Assembly: GCA_050084515.1 (NCBI GenBank)
Contig: CM114271.1
Coordinates: forward strand, 10,664,001-10,728,000
DNA length: 64,000 nucleotides
Direction: 5' to 3'
Source of the DNA: Blasia pusilla
Lineage: Eukaryota; Marchantiophyta; Marchantiopsida; Blasiales
Shown: positions 45,041-54,203 of the stretch, one piece after another
Position numbering within the stretch: the first letter of the stretch is position 1
How the letters are laid out: every line of letters starts with the position of its first letter
The notes under the pieces: model-generated
What the model saw: the letters and a program-made list of their open reading frames with translations, nothing else
What the model was told of the DNA's origin: nothing
Database searches by the model: none
Translations under genes and position numbers: made by a program

Positions 45041-45695
45041 TGAACAACCGTTCGAGGTGCACACGGATGCTAGTGATTTCGCGATTGCGGGAATGTTGGT
45101 GCAAAAAGGAGACAGAGCATACGATATCAAGAAGATGACCGACACCGAAAGGAGATGGCCTACTCATGAGAAAGAGTTGTTTGCGGTGGTTCATTGCTTG
45201 AGGAAGTGGCGTCACTATTTGGGACTTCACAGGACTCGAGTATTCACCGATAACATATCGCTCAAGTATTTTGAGACTCAGGATCGCGTGACTCCAAAAC
45301 AACTTCGGTGGCATGATACCTTGGCGTTGATGAATGTGGAGCTAATCCACAAGCCGGGGAAAGACAATGTCATTCCAGATGCGTTAAGTCGCAGGGATGA
45401 ACACATGCCATGGACGACACAAGTGTTGAGAGCAATGTTCCCTAATGAAACAGACCTGGAAAGAAGGATTCGTGAAGGATACATGAAGGATGAGCAAGCG
45501 AGGGAGTACCTTGGGAAGTTAAAGCGGGGCGAGAAGGTGGCCAATCTGAGTTTGAGACACGGCTTGCTAAGGTTTAAGCAATGCAGGATCTATGTAGGCC
45601 AAGGCAAGCTACGGACCAAGGTGTTTGTGGAATGTCATGATGGACCTTTGGCGGGACACAAAGGGGAGAAATCCACTCTTCTTTGTTTTGTCTAA
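45041..45695 (+). pseudogene. Chromovirus C RNase H and integrase N-terminal part
   Basis: A long open frame (45057-45695): HTDASDFAIAGMLVQKG (first RNase H Asp), RRWPTHEKELFAVVHCLRKW (with the Glu), VFTDNISLKYF (second Asp), NVIPDALSRR, then a linker and an ECHDGPLAGHKGEKST zinc-binding start of integrase. It is the best-preserved part of the element. Confidence 0.85.
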
Positions 45696-46524
45696 GAGGT
45701 TCTTCGGCCCAACATGAAGGAAGATGTTGCTCAATATGTGAAAACATGCGTGACTGCCAGCGAACGCGTGTCTTATGCGAAGAAACAAGGTTTACTTCAT
45801 CCTTTGCCAATCCCGGAGGGACCCTTGCAAAGCATTAGCATGGATTTCATTACGAGTCTTCCAGAATCTGAAGGATACAACGCTATACTTGTGATAGTTG
45901 ATCGGTTTAGCAAGTTGGGGAGGTTTGTGCCGACGAGAGAGAGTGCGATGGCCTCGCGACTTCCGACTATTCCTGGATGGTTGGTGGCGGCGTCGACGGA
46001 TTTCCTAGGAGCATTGTGTCCGATCGGGATCCGAAGTTTACCGGTGCCTTTTGGTAACATCTATTCGGGAGGTTCGGACCAAACTCAGCTTTAGTACGGC
46101 CTTCCATCCTCAAACGGATGGGCAACGGAAAAAAGTAAACTTCGGTCGTAAACCAATACTTACGGAACTACGTGAGTGCGGACCAAAGAGATTGGGCCAA
46201 GTGGTTAAGTATGGCTGAGTATTGTTACAACTCGACTAAGCATTCTCAGAATCGGAGAATCTCCGTTTCTTCGGCGTATCAAAGAGAACCGAAGGGCCTC
46301 TTGACTTAGCTCTTTCGAAGGGCAATACATCGACACACACTCGTCAAGCAACGGCGGAATGTTTGTTAGTGGAAATGCAGAACGCGAGAGCGGCGAGAGA
46401 AAGTCTCGCCAAGGCTCAACTAAGGTACGTAAAGCATGCTAACAAAAGTCGGTGCCATGTGAGTTTCAAGTTGGGAACAAGTGTGGTTGAGTGTTAAGAA
46501 TCTCACTCTTCCGAAAGAATTGTT
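45696..46524 (+). pseudogene. Chromovirus C integrase
   Basis: VKTCVTASERVSYAKKQGLL (second half of the zinc finger; the usual final Cys is replaced by Ser), then SISMDFITSLPESEGYNAI (first catalytic Asp), ILVIVDRFSKLGRFVPT and, in another frame near 46015, SDRDPKFTGAF (second Asp) and FHPQTDGQ (near 46100). Frame changes occur near 45960, 46060 and 46130. It would insert cDNA into host DNA. Confidence 0.8.
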
Positions 46525-46908
46525 ATGCAAAATTGTCACCAAGTATCTTTGGACCAGTATGTGATCAAGGCAAGGCCGTTTGAGGATGTGTACACGTTGG
46601 AGCTGCCAAACGAGTTCAAGATTCACCCGACTTTCCATGTGTCATTATTGAAGAAGTATCTTCAAGACAATGTGCGTCCGGAGCGAAGGAGGATGTTGAG
46701 ACCACAACCGGTCATCAGAAATGAGGAACCAGAGTTCGAGGTTGAGACAATTCTGCGTTCCAGACGTAGGGCCACCAAGTACGAGTACTTGGTCAAGTGG
46801 AAAGACTATCATGTGAAAGAGGCGACTTGGATTGCGGAGGCGGATCTAGAACATGCGCAAGAAGCATTGCGTGACTTCAGATGGATGCAAGCAAAGCACG
46901 TGCGTTAG
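46525..46908 (+). CDS. Chromovirus C integrase C-terminus with chromodomain
   Basis: FKIHPTFHVSLLKKYLQD is the conserved integrase tail. FEVETILRSRRRATKYEYLV and KWKDYHVKEATWIAEADL form a chromodomain with the W-K-x-Y/W core, which in this retroelement group is thought to steer integration to particular chromatin. Stop at 46906-46908. Confidence 0.85.
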   Translation: MQNCHQVSLDQYVIKARPFEDVYTLELPNEFKIHPTFHVSLLKKYLQDNVRPERRRMLRPQPVIRNEEPEFEVETILRSRRRATKYEYLVKWKDYHVKEATWIAEADLEHAQEALRDFRWMQAKHVR

Positions 46909-47598
46909 TACATGGTGAAGCAATGGACATAACTTGTGATCGGAAATCTTGGGCCGATATTCCGTTGTAACTAGAAAGGTTTAGTTGTTGCAATAAAGAA
47001 GACATGGATTCGGAGATTCGATGCTTGTATTGTAATTTTGAGTTTGGATTGTGCAAGGCAATGAGTAGTTCTTCATATGCTTAGGATGTAAGTCAAGGAG
47101 ACCAAACAATGAGTATTTGAGGTGAGAGCTTGTATTCAGATAAGGCATCTAGATCAGGACCAAGTGTTGAAGTACTAGCATTTGGGCTCGCCCTAACGTC
47201 GGCGGGGCAGATGAGTCTGTCTTGGGGTTTGTGGTGATCTCATTCATGTTTCATGACTGAACTTAGTGACGCGCCTAGGTGGAATACAGGTGACCCAAAA
47301 ATAGTACGAGTTGGCTAGGTAGACAGGCCGTTGTTTACAAATAGTGAGTGAAGTGTTAGGTTGCAGACTTAGTGAGCTTATTTTGATAGTTAGATTAGTT
47401 TGGCGAGTAACTAGTCTAGGCTCATCGAAAGCGAAGCTAATAAGTCTAAGTCGCAAGCGACAAACCTAAGACTTAAGCCAAAAAGAGGAATTGCGGGTTA
47501 GCTACGTAACGCGATTACGTGTTAAGGGTCGGCTTCCCGAACTTAACATCAATAAGGTTTGCGTTGATGAGGACATCAACCTTCTAAGGGAGGGTGAG
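46909..47598 (+). other. Chromovirus C post-pol spacer and polypurine tract
   Basis: Non-coding stretch between pol and the 3' LTR. It ends with the purine-rich AAGGGAGGGTGAG at 47586-47598, the plus-strand primer. Confidence 0.75.
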
Positions 47599-48612
47599 TG
47601 TCGCGACCCTCATAACCAAACAACACCAAATACGCGCCAAGCGAAACATCAGAACTCAAAGGAACTCACGCCGCGAGGTTTGCGCTTTGAGAGGCGTTTG
47701 GAAGAGTCTCTGAAAAGTCTAAGAGACTAAACGTGGGAACGAGTTGTGCGTTTCATGTGTTAGTGGTCGCGACCAGGAAACCTAGACCAAATGCGAGCGA
47801 GACTTGAGATGAGTTGAGTCTTGGAGGTTGGTTGCCAAAGAGGTGAGAACGATTTGGAACACGGCTAGCGTTTGGGAGAATCTGACTGTGTTTAGGACCA
47901 TAACGTTGAGCTCCGAGATGCGTTCGGGACAAATAAGGGCGCGTTGGAAAGCTGATCTTGAGACGCTTCCAACGCACCAAAGATCTCAGCAAACGCATAA
48001 GTACAGGCTGAGATATTGGCCGAAAACGATTCAGAGAGCAATCGGGTTGAGGGCCAGTGGAGGGCCAGGTGTCTTTCCCTAAATGTAGGGGCCCCGGAGA
48101 TCCCCAGAAGTACTAGTAAGGGGAGTACCTTCTCTGAGATGTCTCGGGAAACGAAACCCCACTTTGGGCGCCAAACGGCGTTTGAGGCACGGATGAAACG
48201 GGAGTTTGGCGCGAAACCCAAACCCAAACCTGATCCAAGGGAGTGGACTTTTACGCCACACTTGGATTCCAACCGAGATTCACGTGCGAGTCTTGGTGAG
48301 GAACTCATTGGATGTTCATCGGACGATTGGAACCGCTTTGGAAAAACGCCCGTTTGAGTTCTGAACCGACGAGAAAGTCTCATCCCAAGTCTTTCGAGAC
48401 TTGCCCGTGTTGGAAACCGCGAAACTAGGAAGGTTGAGCTTGAAGAGAGAGTCCGAGAGGCGAGAACTCGGAAAGTAATCCCGCTGATTGATCCAAGACC
48501 CGACTAACCGAAGTGCGTGTTTGGATGCAGATCAGCGTTGAGAGCGTGACCTACTGAACGCACGCTTCCGCAACAAACAAGATTAACGTTCAACGAGAGT
48601 AGGCGCACGACA
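47599..48612 (+). mobile_element. 3' LTR of chromovirus C
   Basis: 1014 bp, near-identical to the 5' LTR and followed by ATCTT (48613-48617), the same 5 bp that precede the 5' LTR. Differences between the two LTRs are largely 1-3 bp indels plus a few C/T changes. Confidence 0.95.
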
Positions 48613-49791
48613 ATCTTTGTATCCAAAGATGTTAGGGTGGACGGTACGGAAGACATAATAGGTGAGACGGTCCAGCCAGTGACCTCAGACCGTAAAGTAT
48701 GGAATCTCCTACCTCTAGCAAATGGTCAATCTGAGTTTACGGCCCCCTCGAATTCGTCTGTTTCCCAAGTAGACGGTCTAGAATTTCCTAGTGCTCCGAG
48801 CTCTACGTTTGCAACTCCAAGCTCTGCAGATCCGGCTTCGACTCCAACTTCGCACGCTCATAACAATGTTGTTTTTCCAGAAGAGATTCCGGATGTTATC
48901 AACCTCAGTGGATCTGTCAGGCACCAATCGGGCCCTCTATCCGCCTACTCGTTCCTCTTGCGAGTATCAGGCAATAGTTTGCTTTCGTCTCTGCCCTTGA
49001 AAATGTTCAAGCACATTCTTGTCGACAAGCTGACGCCCACGTATGATGGTAATTGCATTTTTGAGTTGCCTCCACTTGCTGCTTTTGCTCAAAAGAAGGA
49101 TGGAGGACGCCTGAAGGGTATGGACAGAAAGTCTGATTGTCATCGATGTGTGAGCTTCAACGGACGGTGCTTCAATTCAGATGGTCCTTGGATTTTCTCC
49201 CGCCGCCAATGCGTGGGAGCCTTGGAGTGTAGAAGTCCAGCATGCTCGTATCTAGAGCGCAACGGGCGAGTCAATACGTCGCAATTCCCTCCCAAGAATG
49301 CAGAAACTCCATACGAGGTCGGTGCCACCATACCGTCGGGAGGCCATCGATGTCTTCATTGTCAGGGATCGCCCTTCTGCGTTGGAGCGTGTCCTGCATA
49401 CATATTTTTCATTGTCCACGAGGATGTGTCTTTGCTTTCCATTGGCAACAGTGTGAGACCCGGTACACCAAATCTTGCATCAAGGAGAATAAGAGGATAG
49501 AGCATGTCACTCTACTCCAACGCTGCAAGGACAGCAAAACCTTGAAGCAGGCCATGGAATGCCAGGAAGAACTTCATGGGTGGTGGAGGAAGCATGCGAT
49601 TGAGGGGAAGTACAAAGAGTTGTGCTCTTGGTTGAGTTGGTGGACTGTACGTATGAGACAATGGGGAAACTTCATGCGGCAGGTGAGTTCACTATTTTGT
49701 CTTGTCAAGCTCACGTTGAGAATTGTTTGTAAAGTTGTAGCTCAGGATGAGAAGCGTGGGAATTATATGGATTTCAAGCCCAAGAAACCAA

Positions 49792-50132
49792 GCAAGTTGT
49801 CGGATGCGACGGGTTGCCCGAGTGTGCAACCCAACGGAAACCGACGGGTTGCCCGAGTGTGCAACCCGACGGAAACTGACGGGTTGCCCAAGGGTGCAAC
49901 CCGACGGAAACCGACGGGTTGCATCCAGATGTTTGGTGTCGTCCCGAGTGTGCAACCCGTCGGGACCCGACGGGTCACAGAGTTGTTCATGGGATGCCTC
50001 GGCCTTGCAACCCGTCGGGTTCCGACGGGTTGCACTAGGTGGGTTTAAGGTTACAACACGTCGTGACCCGACGGGTCGCAGAGTCGTTCATGGGATGCCT
50101 CGGGCCTGCAACCCGTCTGGTTCTGACAGGTT
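49792..50132. repeat. Palindrome array 6, in the intron of transposase-like copy 1
   Basis: Units start at 49792, 49826, 49861 and 49896 (34, 35 and 35 bp apart, with an 8-bp spacer CCGAGTGT or CCAAGGGT), then near 49951, 50005, 50053 and 50107 (about 52 bp apart). Centres are mostly AAA, GAC or GTT, not ANT. Confidence 0.92.
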
Positions 50133-51748
50133 GCTTGTTTCTTTGACTCCTGGGTTATTTTCGTTCCCTTTTAACATTGCCGTCGTTGCAGGGATTGAAC
50201 GTTCATGAAAATGCCCTCTGCCCCAACACAAGTGGAGCAGAAAGTGTTGATTCCTCTTGGAGGTCGTCACAAGCATGCCAACGAATTTCACTTGTGGAGG
50301 CATGCCAACAAGACCAGGCAAGAGCAATGCTCTGATCTGCGGCATCCCATATCTTTCTCACAAAAGGCATAACAAAAGGAAAAGGGCCGCCGATCTCACG
50401 AGCTCTATGTCGTATGGCGGTTGTGAGATCTCGGTGATGAAAAATTATATGTCGGAAAGCCTTCAACCGGTGCGTAGTGGAACTCCACTCGAGCAAGACG
50501 TACACATTGGTGGGGATATTCGTGGGCGGGTTTCAAGACGCCCCATCAGATGGTGGTAGAGCGATCCGAGCGAGACTCGTGGAGACCGAGATAAGTATCT
50601 TGACTTGAGCGGTGAAGAGGCAAAGATCGAGGAACGAATCCGGTGATTGATTTGGATGAGGAAATTACACCGCCAGGTATTCGGGGACCCCGAACCCGTC
50701 CCAAATCCGTGATGGAGTTACTTCTCCAAAATCAGTGAATGTTTTATTTCAAAAGCCCTCCGTTGCTGGAAGTTCCCAACATCCTGTCACTCAGGTGGTT
50801 CAACAATATGGGATTCCGGTAATGGAGGTGGATTGCAACCTAAAACGGTGGCATATATCTCGGAGCAACCCAGGACGTGGACCCACCTACAGGGCAGGAT
50901 CTGATGGCATTAGGAGAGCATGCGGCACTTTCCTAAATAAGAACTGTACAAGGACTGGACGACCACTGCATGGGTTTTGGGGACTCAAAACCTTTGATCA
51001 TTTCACGAGGACCGGGGATCAATTGAAGTACTTCTTCTGCCCAAATGAATCTTGCGCTTTCCGGAAGTCTTATCCAGCTGCCATTGGAGCTCCCGGGAAT
51101 ACCCCCACGATTTGGCCCATCGCCGCAGGCACGAACTGCACTCAAGACGAAGTGGACAATCTTGCAAGTGCCGGTTTCAGACTCGTAGACGGGGGAAGTT
51201 TGGAGCATGTTCAGACTGAGACCTTTGATTTTAGTATTCAACCCAAGATTGATGTCAACATGTACCCGGAGAAGGTGGATGATCTCAATCCATTATTTCT
51301 GTTTGAGTCTAGAAATGGGATGAAGAGAAACAGAATGTGTAGGCGAACGGTGGAGAGAGCAAAGCGAATTGCAACAGCTCGGGAGGAAAAAATGGAGATC
51401 ATCGCCATGAAAGATGTCATGAGTGGCAATGGAATAGGAAGGATGTATTGGGTCAGGAACAACACTGTAAATTCAAGTGTCACAGGGGTGTATGTGGTGC
51501 ACATCTGTTGCTTTCCCACATGTTCATGTGATGACTTTGTCCAAAGAGAGACAAGTGGCAAAAGGTATTTCCCTTGTAAGCACATGTACTATGTGTTCTT
51601 TGGTAGTTTTAAGAAAGTCGGAGGTAGGAGTAGGAATCCACCAACCATTGTCCCTCAAAGAAGTGCGAAGTATTTTAAACAAACCACTTTGAGGATGCAA
51701 AATGAGGTTTTAGATTGTACTTTTATTTTTCCTCAACCTTCACTTTGA

Positions 51749-51965
51749 GCTTGAACTCTATTCAGCCCGGGGCAAATGATAGATTTTTTCCAGACCTTGG
51801 ATGGAAAAAGTGATTGGTTCCACACTTATGATTCCACTGATTTTTTAGTTTTGTAAATTTTGTGCAATTTGCAACTTGTCGGACTCACAGGGGTTGCCAA
51901 AATATGGAAGAGGAAAAAAAAACTGTGGGATTGTTTAATAAATGAACAAAAAAGTGCAAAAAAAT
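51749..51965. other. 3' flank of transposase-like copy 1
   Basis: AT-rich 3' flank with one degenerate palindrome near 51868 (left arm GCAACTTGTCGG). It runs into the inverted end at 51966. Confidence 0.5.
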
Positions 51966-52140
51966 TCACACAAAAAGTTTCCTCTCTTCAACCCAACGAA
52001 AACTCTCTTAAAAAAAAAGTATCTATTTCGGTTGAAGGTAGTTTCCTCTCTCCTCTCTCCTCTCTTCCTCTCTCCTCTCTCCTCTCTCCTCTCTCCTCTC
52101 TTCCTCTCTCCTCTCTCCTCTCTTCCTCTCCTCTTACCGC
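51966..52140 (+). repeat. Left terminal inverted repeat of the 2.2-kb element
   Basis: It pairs with 54057-54203. The pyrimidine tract (CTCTCCTCTCTTCC repeats) has expanded relative to the right arm. Confidence 0.75.
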
Positions 52141-52319
52141 ACCTCCGAGCATCTCATCCACTTAGTCCTGCCCCAAGAATCCTTTGTACTCCATCGGGTG
52201 CGTTGTAAGCACCTTCTTGACTCTATCGCAATCTTGGATCCAATGATGCTTCACGTTCCCCTTCCGAGACAATCCTGCAAATCGTCAAGACAAAGTGAGA
52301 ATTATTTTGCAATGTAATC

Positions 52320-53420
52320 CGTCAGTTTTTGTCAGGTTGCACACAACACAAGATGACAAACAAGGTCGTGTGCCGACTAAGTGCAACCCGTCAGACTCCG
52401 ACGAGTTGCAACGGTATCCAAGAGAAAGCCCGTGAGATAGGTTCAATGTAGTTTCTACCTCCACAAGACTTCAAAAAGTTGCACAACTGTTAGCAGATGG
52501 CAGAAATGTTGCAACCCGTCACACTCTGATGGGTTGCAACATCGATAGCCGCTGGACATGAATGGAGGAATATCATCATTTATTTTTTGCATCCATGGCC
52601 TCCTTGCAACCTGTCAAACTCCCACGGGTTGTTAATTTGTAGAACCTTTTGATCTTGCAACGAGTCAGAGTGTGACGGGCTCCATATTGCTGTCAACCAG
52701 AGTTGATTTTGGAGTCGATCTCGTAACCCGTCGGAGTCCGACCGGTTGCAAGGAGGCCTAGAATGCGGAAAATAAAGAATGTTATTCCATCAATTTAGCT
52801 AACACAAATGTGTTATACAATCCGTGGAAAGCCGACGGGTTGCAAGGTGGTATTTAAAATTACCAATTGAAGCCTTATATGCAACCCGTCGATCTCTGAT
52901 GGGTTCAATTTTTTTTGAAAGTGAGTCTCCTTCTTAGAAATGTTTCACCTTATGCAACCTGTTGGAGACCAACTGGTTGCATATAAGGCTTCAATTGCTA
53001 ATTTTAAATACCACCTTGCAACCGGTCAGAAGCCGACGGGTTGCACAACACACATATCATCCAAGAAAGTGACTACAAAGTTGTCTTGTATGAACCCATC
53101 GGTCTCTGACTGGTTGCCACATGGTGGAGCGACATGGGCCAAAATACCGTAAGGCAACCCGTCAGAGTCCGACGGGTTGCTGTACGGTGTCCTAAATTGC
53201 CCATGGAAGATCCGATGGGTTGCTCCTATGTTGTCCTATGATTCCAAACAAAATGTAGCTAGCTGAATTAGGCAACCCGTCGGACTCCAACGGGTTGCTG
53301 TAGTGTGTCCCAAATTGCCCATGCACGATCCAATGGGTTTCCCTTTTGACCAACGATTAATTGCAAACAAACTCTAGTAAGCTGAATTGGGCAACCCATC
53401 GGACTCCGACAGGTTGCAGC
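52320..53420. repeat. Palindrome cluster 7, in the intron of the captured fragment
   Basis: Diverged units near 52380, 52511, 52605, 52660, 52722, 52818, 52881, 52952, 53018, 53090, 53153, 53271 and 53391. The last three are in a tandem repeat of about 119 bp. It occupies the same intron as array 4 of copy II. Confidence 0.85.
52836..53026. repeat. Nested inverted repeat, about 45 bp arms
   Basis: CAAGGTGGTATTTAAAATTA at about 52843 is inverted at about 52998-53017, and TTGAAGCCTTATATGCAACC is inverted at about 52973-52992. Arms are nearly perfect, the loop is about 90 bp, and both arm ends coincide with palindrome units. Confidence 0.85.
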
Positions 53421-54056
53421 AAGCTAAAAAATCTAAGAGAGAAAAATAAACACTTACGTATTTATTGAGTGTATCGCCGTCTCCCCTATGGCCATGTGAT
53501 GCGGAAAGGGATGGAGGACGACAGCCCTCACACAAAAATGCGCCTCCAATGAATTTGGCCGCTTCTCGACAAATTGGGACCATGCCTTGAAGCTATGGTT
53601 CCCATCCCAGATGAAAAAATTTAGGTTCATCATCCAGCTGAATTCAATTCCTTCGACAACTCTTTTGAACTCCGCATCTCTCATTCTCCAGAACGTGTCC
53701 AAGTTCTCCAGGCCTTCCTCCGTCAGGAGAGACTGACTTCCATGTTCATCGTAAGGCTGAATATAGAACGGCAGGAAGCTGTTGACGTAAGATGTTGTGG
53801 CAATGGAATGCTTCAACTTTGCAATATCCTTGTCCGACTAAATTTTCCCGGACGTACTCCATGGTTCGAAGTTGACAAAGAGGAACTCGGGGGGACTTGT
53901 GGCCGTCCACCACCGCCATATGCTTTACAACCTGACGTGATGGTTAATAAGTTGCAATTTTCTTCCAAAGTGATCATCAAAGCTTAGTAAGTTATGTCGA
54001 CGACTCCTTACCCTCTCGAAAATTGGGTCAGTGTTGAGGCCGGCCAGCTGGTTTGG

Positions 54057-54203
54057 GACAGGAGGAGGAGGCGCAGTAAGAGGAGAGGAAGAGAGGAAGA
54101 GAGGAAACTACCTTCAACCCAAAGAGATACTTTTTTTGAAGAGAGTTTCTTGTGATTTGAAGAGAGTTTCCGTTGGGTTGAAGAGAGGAAACTTTTTGTG
54201 TGA
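54057..54203 (-). repeat. Right terminal inverted repeat of the 2.2-kb element
   Basis: Inverse of the left arm. Its GA-rich part (GTAAGAGGAGAGGAAGAGAGG) resembles the blocks at 27895 and 33425. Confidence 0.75.

Larger units (their letters stand above)
41255..48612 (+). mobile_element. Ty3/gypsy chromovirus C, complete with two LTRs
   Basis: Two LTRs, tRNA-iMet primer site, gag, protease, RT, RNase H, integrase, chromodomain and polypurine tract in canonical order, flanked by ATCTT duplications. It lies inside exon 1 of transposase-like copy 1, and the homologous site in copy 2 (minus strand, about 57705) is empty. No palindrome unit lies inside it, so it arrived after the arrays formed. 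Confidence 0.95.
41106..51748 (+). pseudogene. SWIM-type MULE-like transposase gene, copy 1 (split by a chromovirus)
   Basis: Coding starts at 41106 (MDNYVKLTCGSHLAALPQ), is cut at 41254 by element C and resumes in frame at 48618. Exon 1 then carries DCHRCVSFNGRCFNSDGPW, VGALECRSPACSYL and GHRCLHCQGSPFCVGACPAY, Cys-rich modules seen at the start of MULE-like transposases. Near 49430 about 0.8 kb present in copy 2 is missing, removing the catalytic core and shifting the frame. Exon 1 ends at 49682 (GNFMRQ); intron 49683-50191; exon 2 starts 50192 (GLNVHENALCPN). Several stops follow to about 50700, then an intact 337-codon stretch (50735-51748) holds CGTFLNKNC, YFFCPNESCAF and the SWIM finger (CSCDDF, then PCKHMYYVF). 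A transposase would cut and join DNA ends; this copy cannot. Confidence 0.75.
52150..54055 (-). pseudogene. ParB-like exon fragment of gene family 1 inside the TIR element
   Basis: Three pieces on the minus strand keep the exon structure of copy II. About 54055-54012 ends LAGLNTDPIFER; intron 53932-54011. 53931-53458 is the ParB-like exon (VVKHMAVVDGHK; PFYIQPYDEHGSQSLL; FFIWDGNHSFKAWSQF, where the DGNHR Arg has become Ser); intron 53457-52275. 52274 to about 52150 reads GNVKHHWIQDCDRVKKVLTT and then breaks off at VDEML. A frameshift lies near 53850. The Arg to Ser change hits the signature residue. The piece stops at the same codon region at which copy I begins. Confidence 0.75.
51966..54203. 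mobile_element. TIR element, 2.2 kb, carrying captured ParB-like exons
   Basis: Left end TCACACAAAAAGTTTCC, right end its inverse GGAAACTTTTTGTGTGA. The inverted ends extend about 150 bp inward and share TCTCTTCAACCCAACG, GGTTGAAGGTAGTTTCCTC and a long TCTTCCTCTCCTC tract. Inside are exon fragments of the ParB/methyltransferase-like gene on the minus strand with their introns. The right end lies in the coding region of transposase-like copy 2, truncating it. No target duplication is evident. Long inverted ends plus captured gene pieces recall Pack-type elements; no transposase of its own. Confidence 0.7.
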
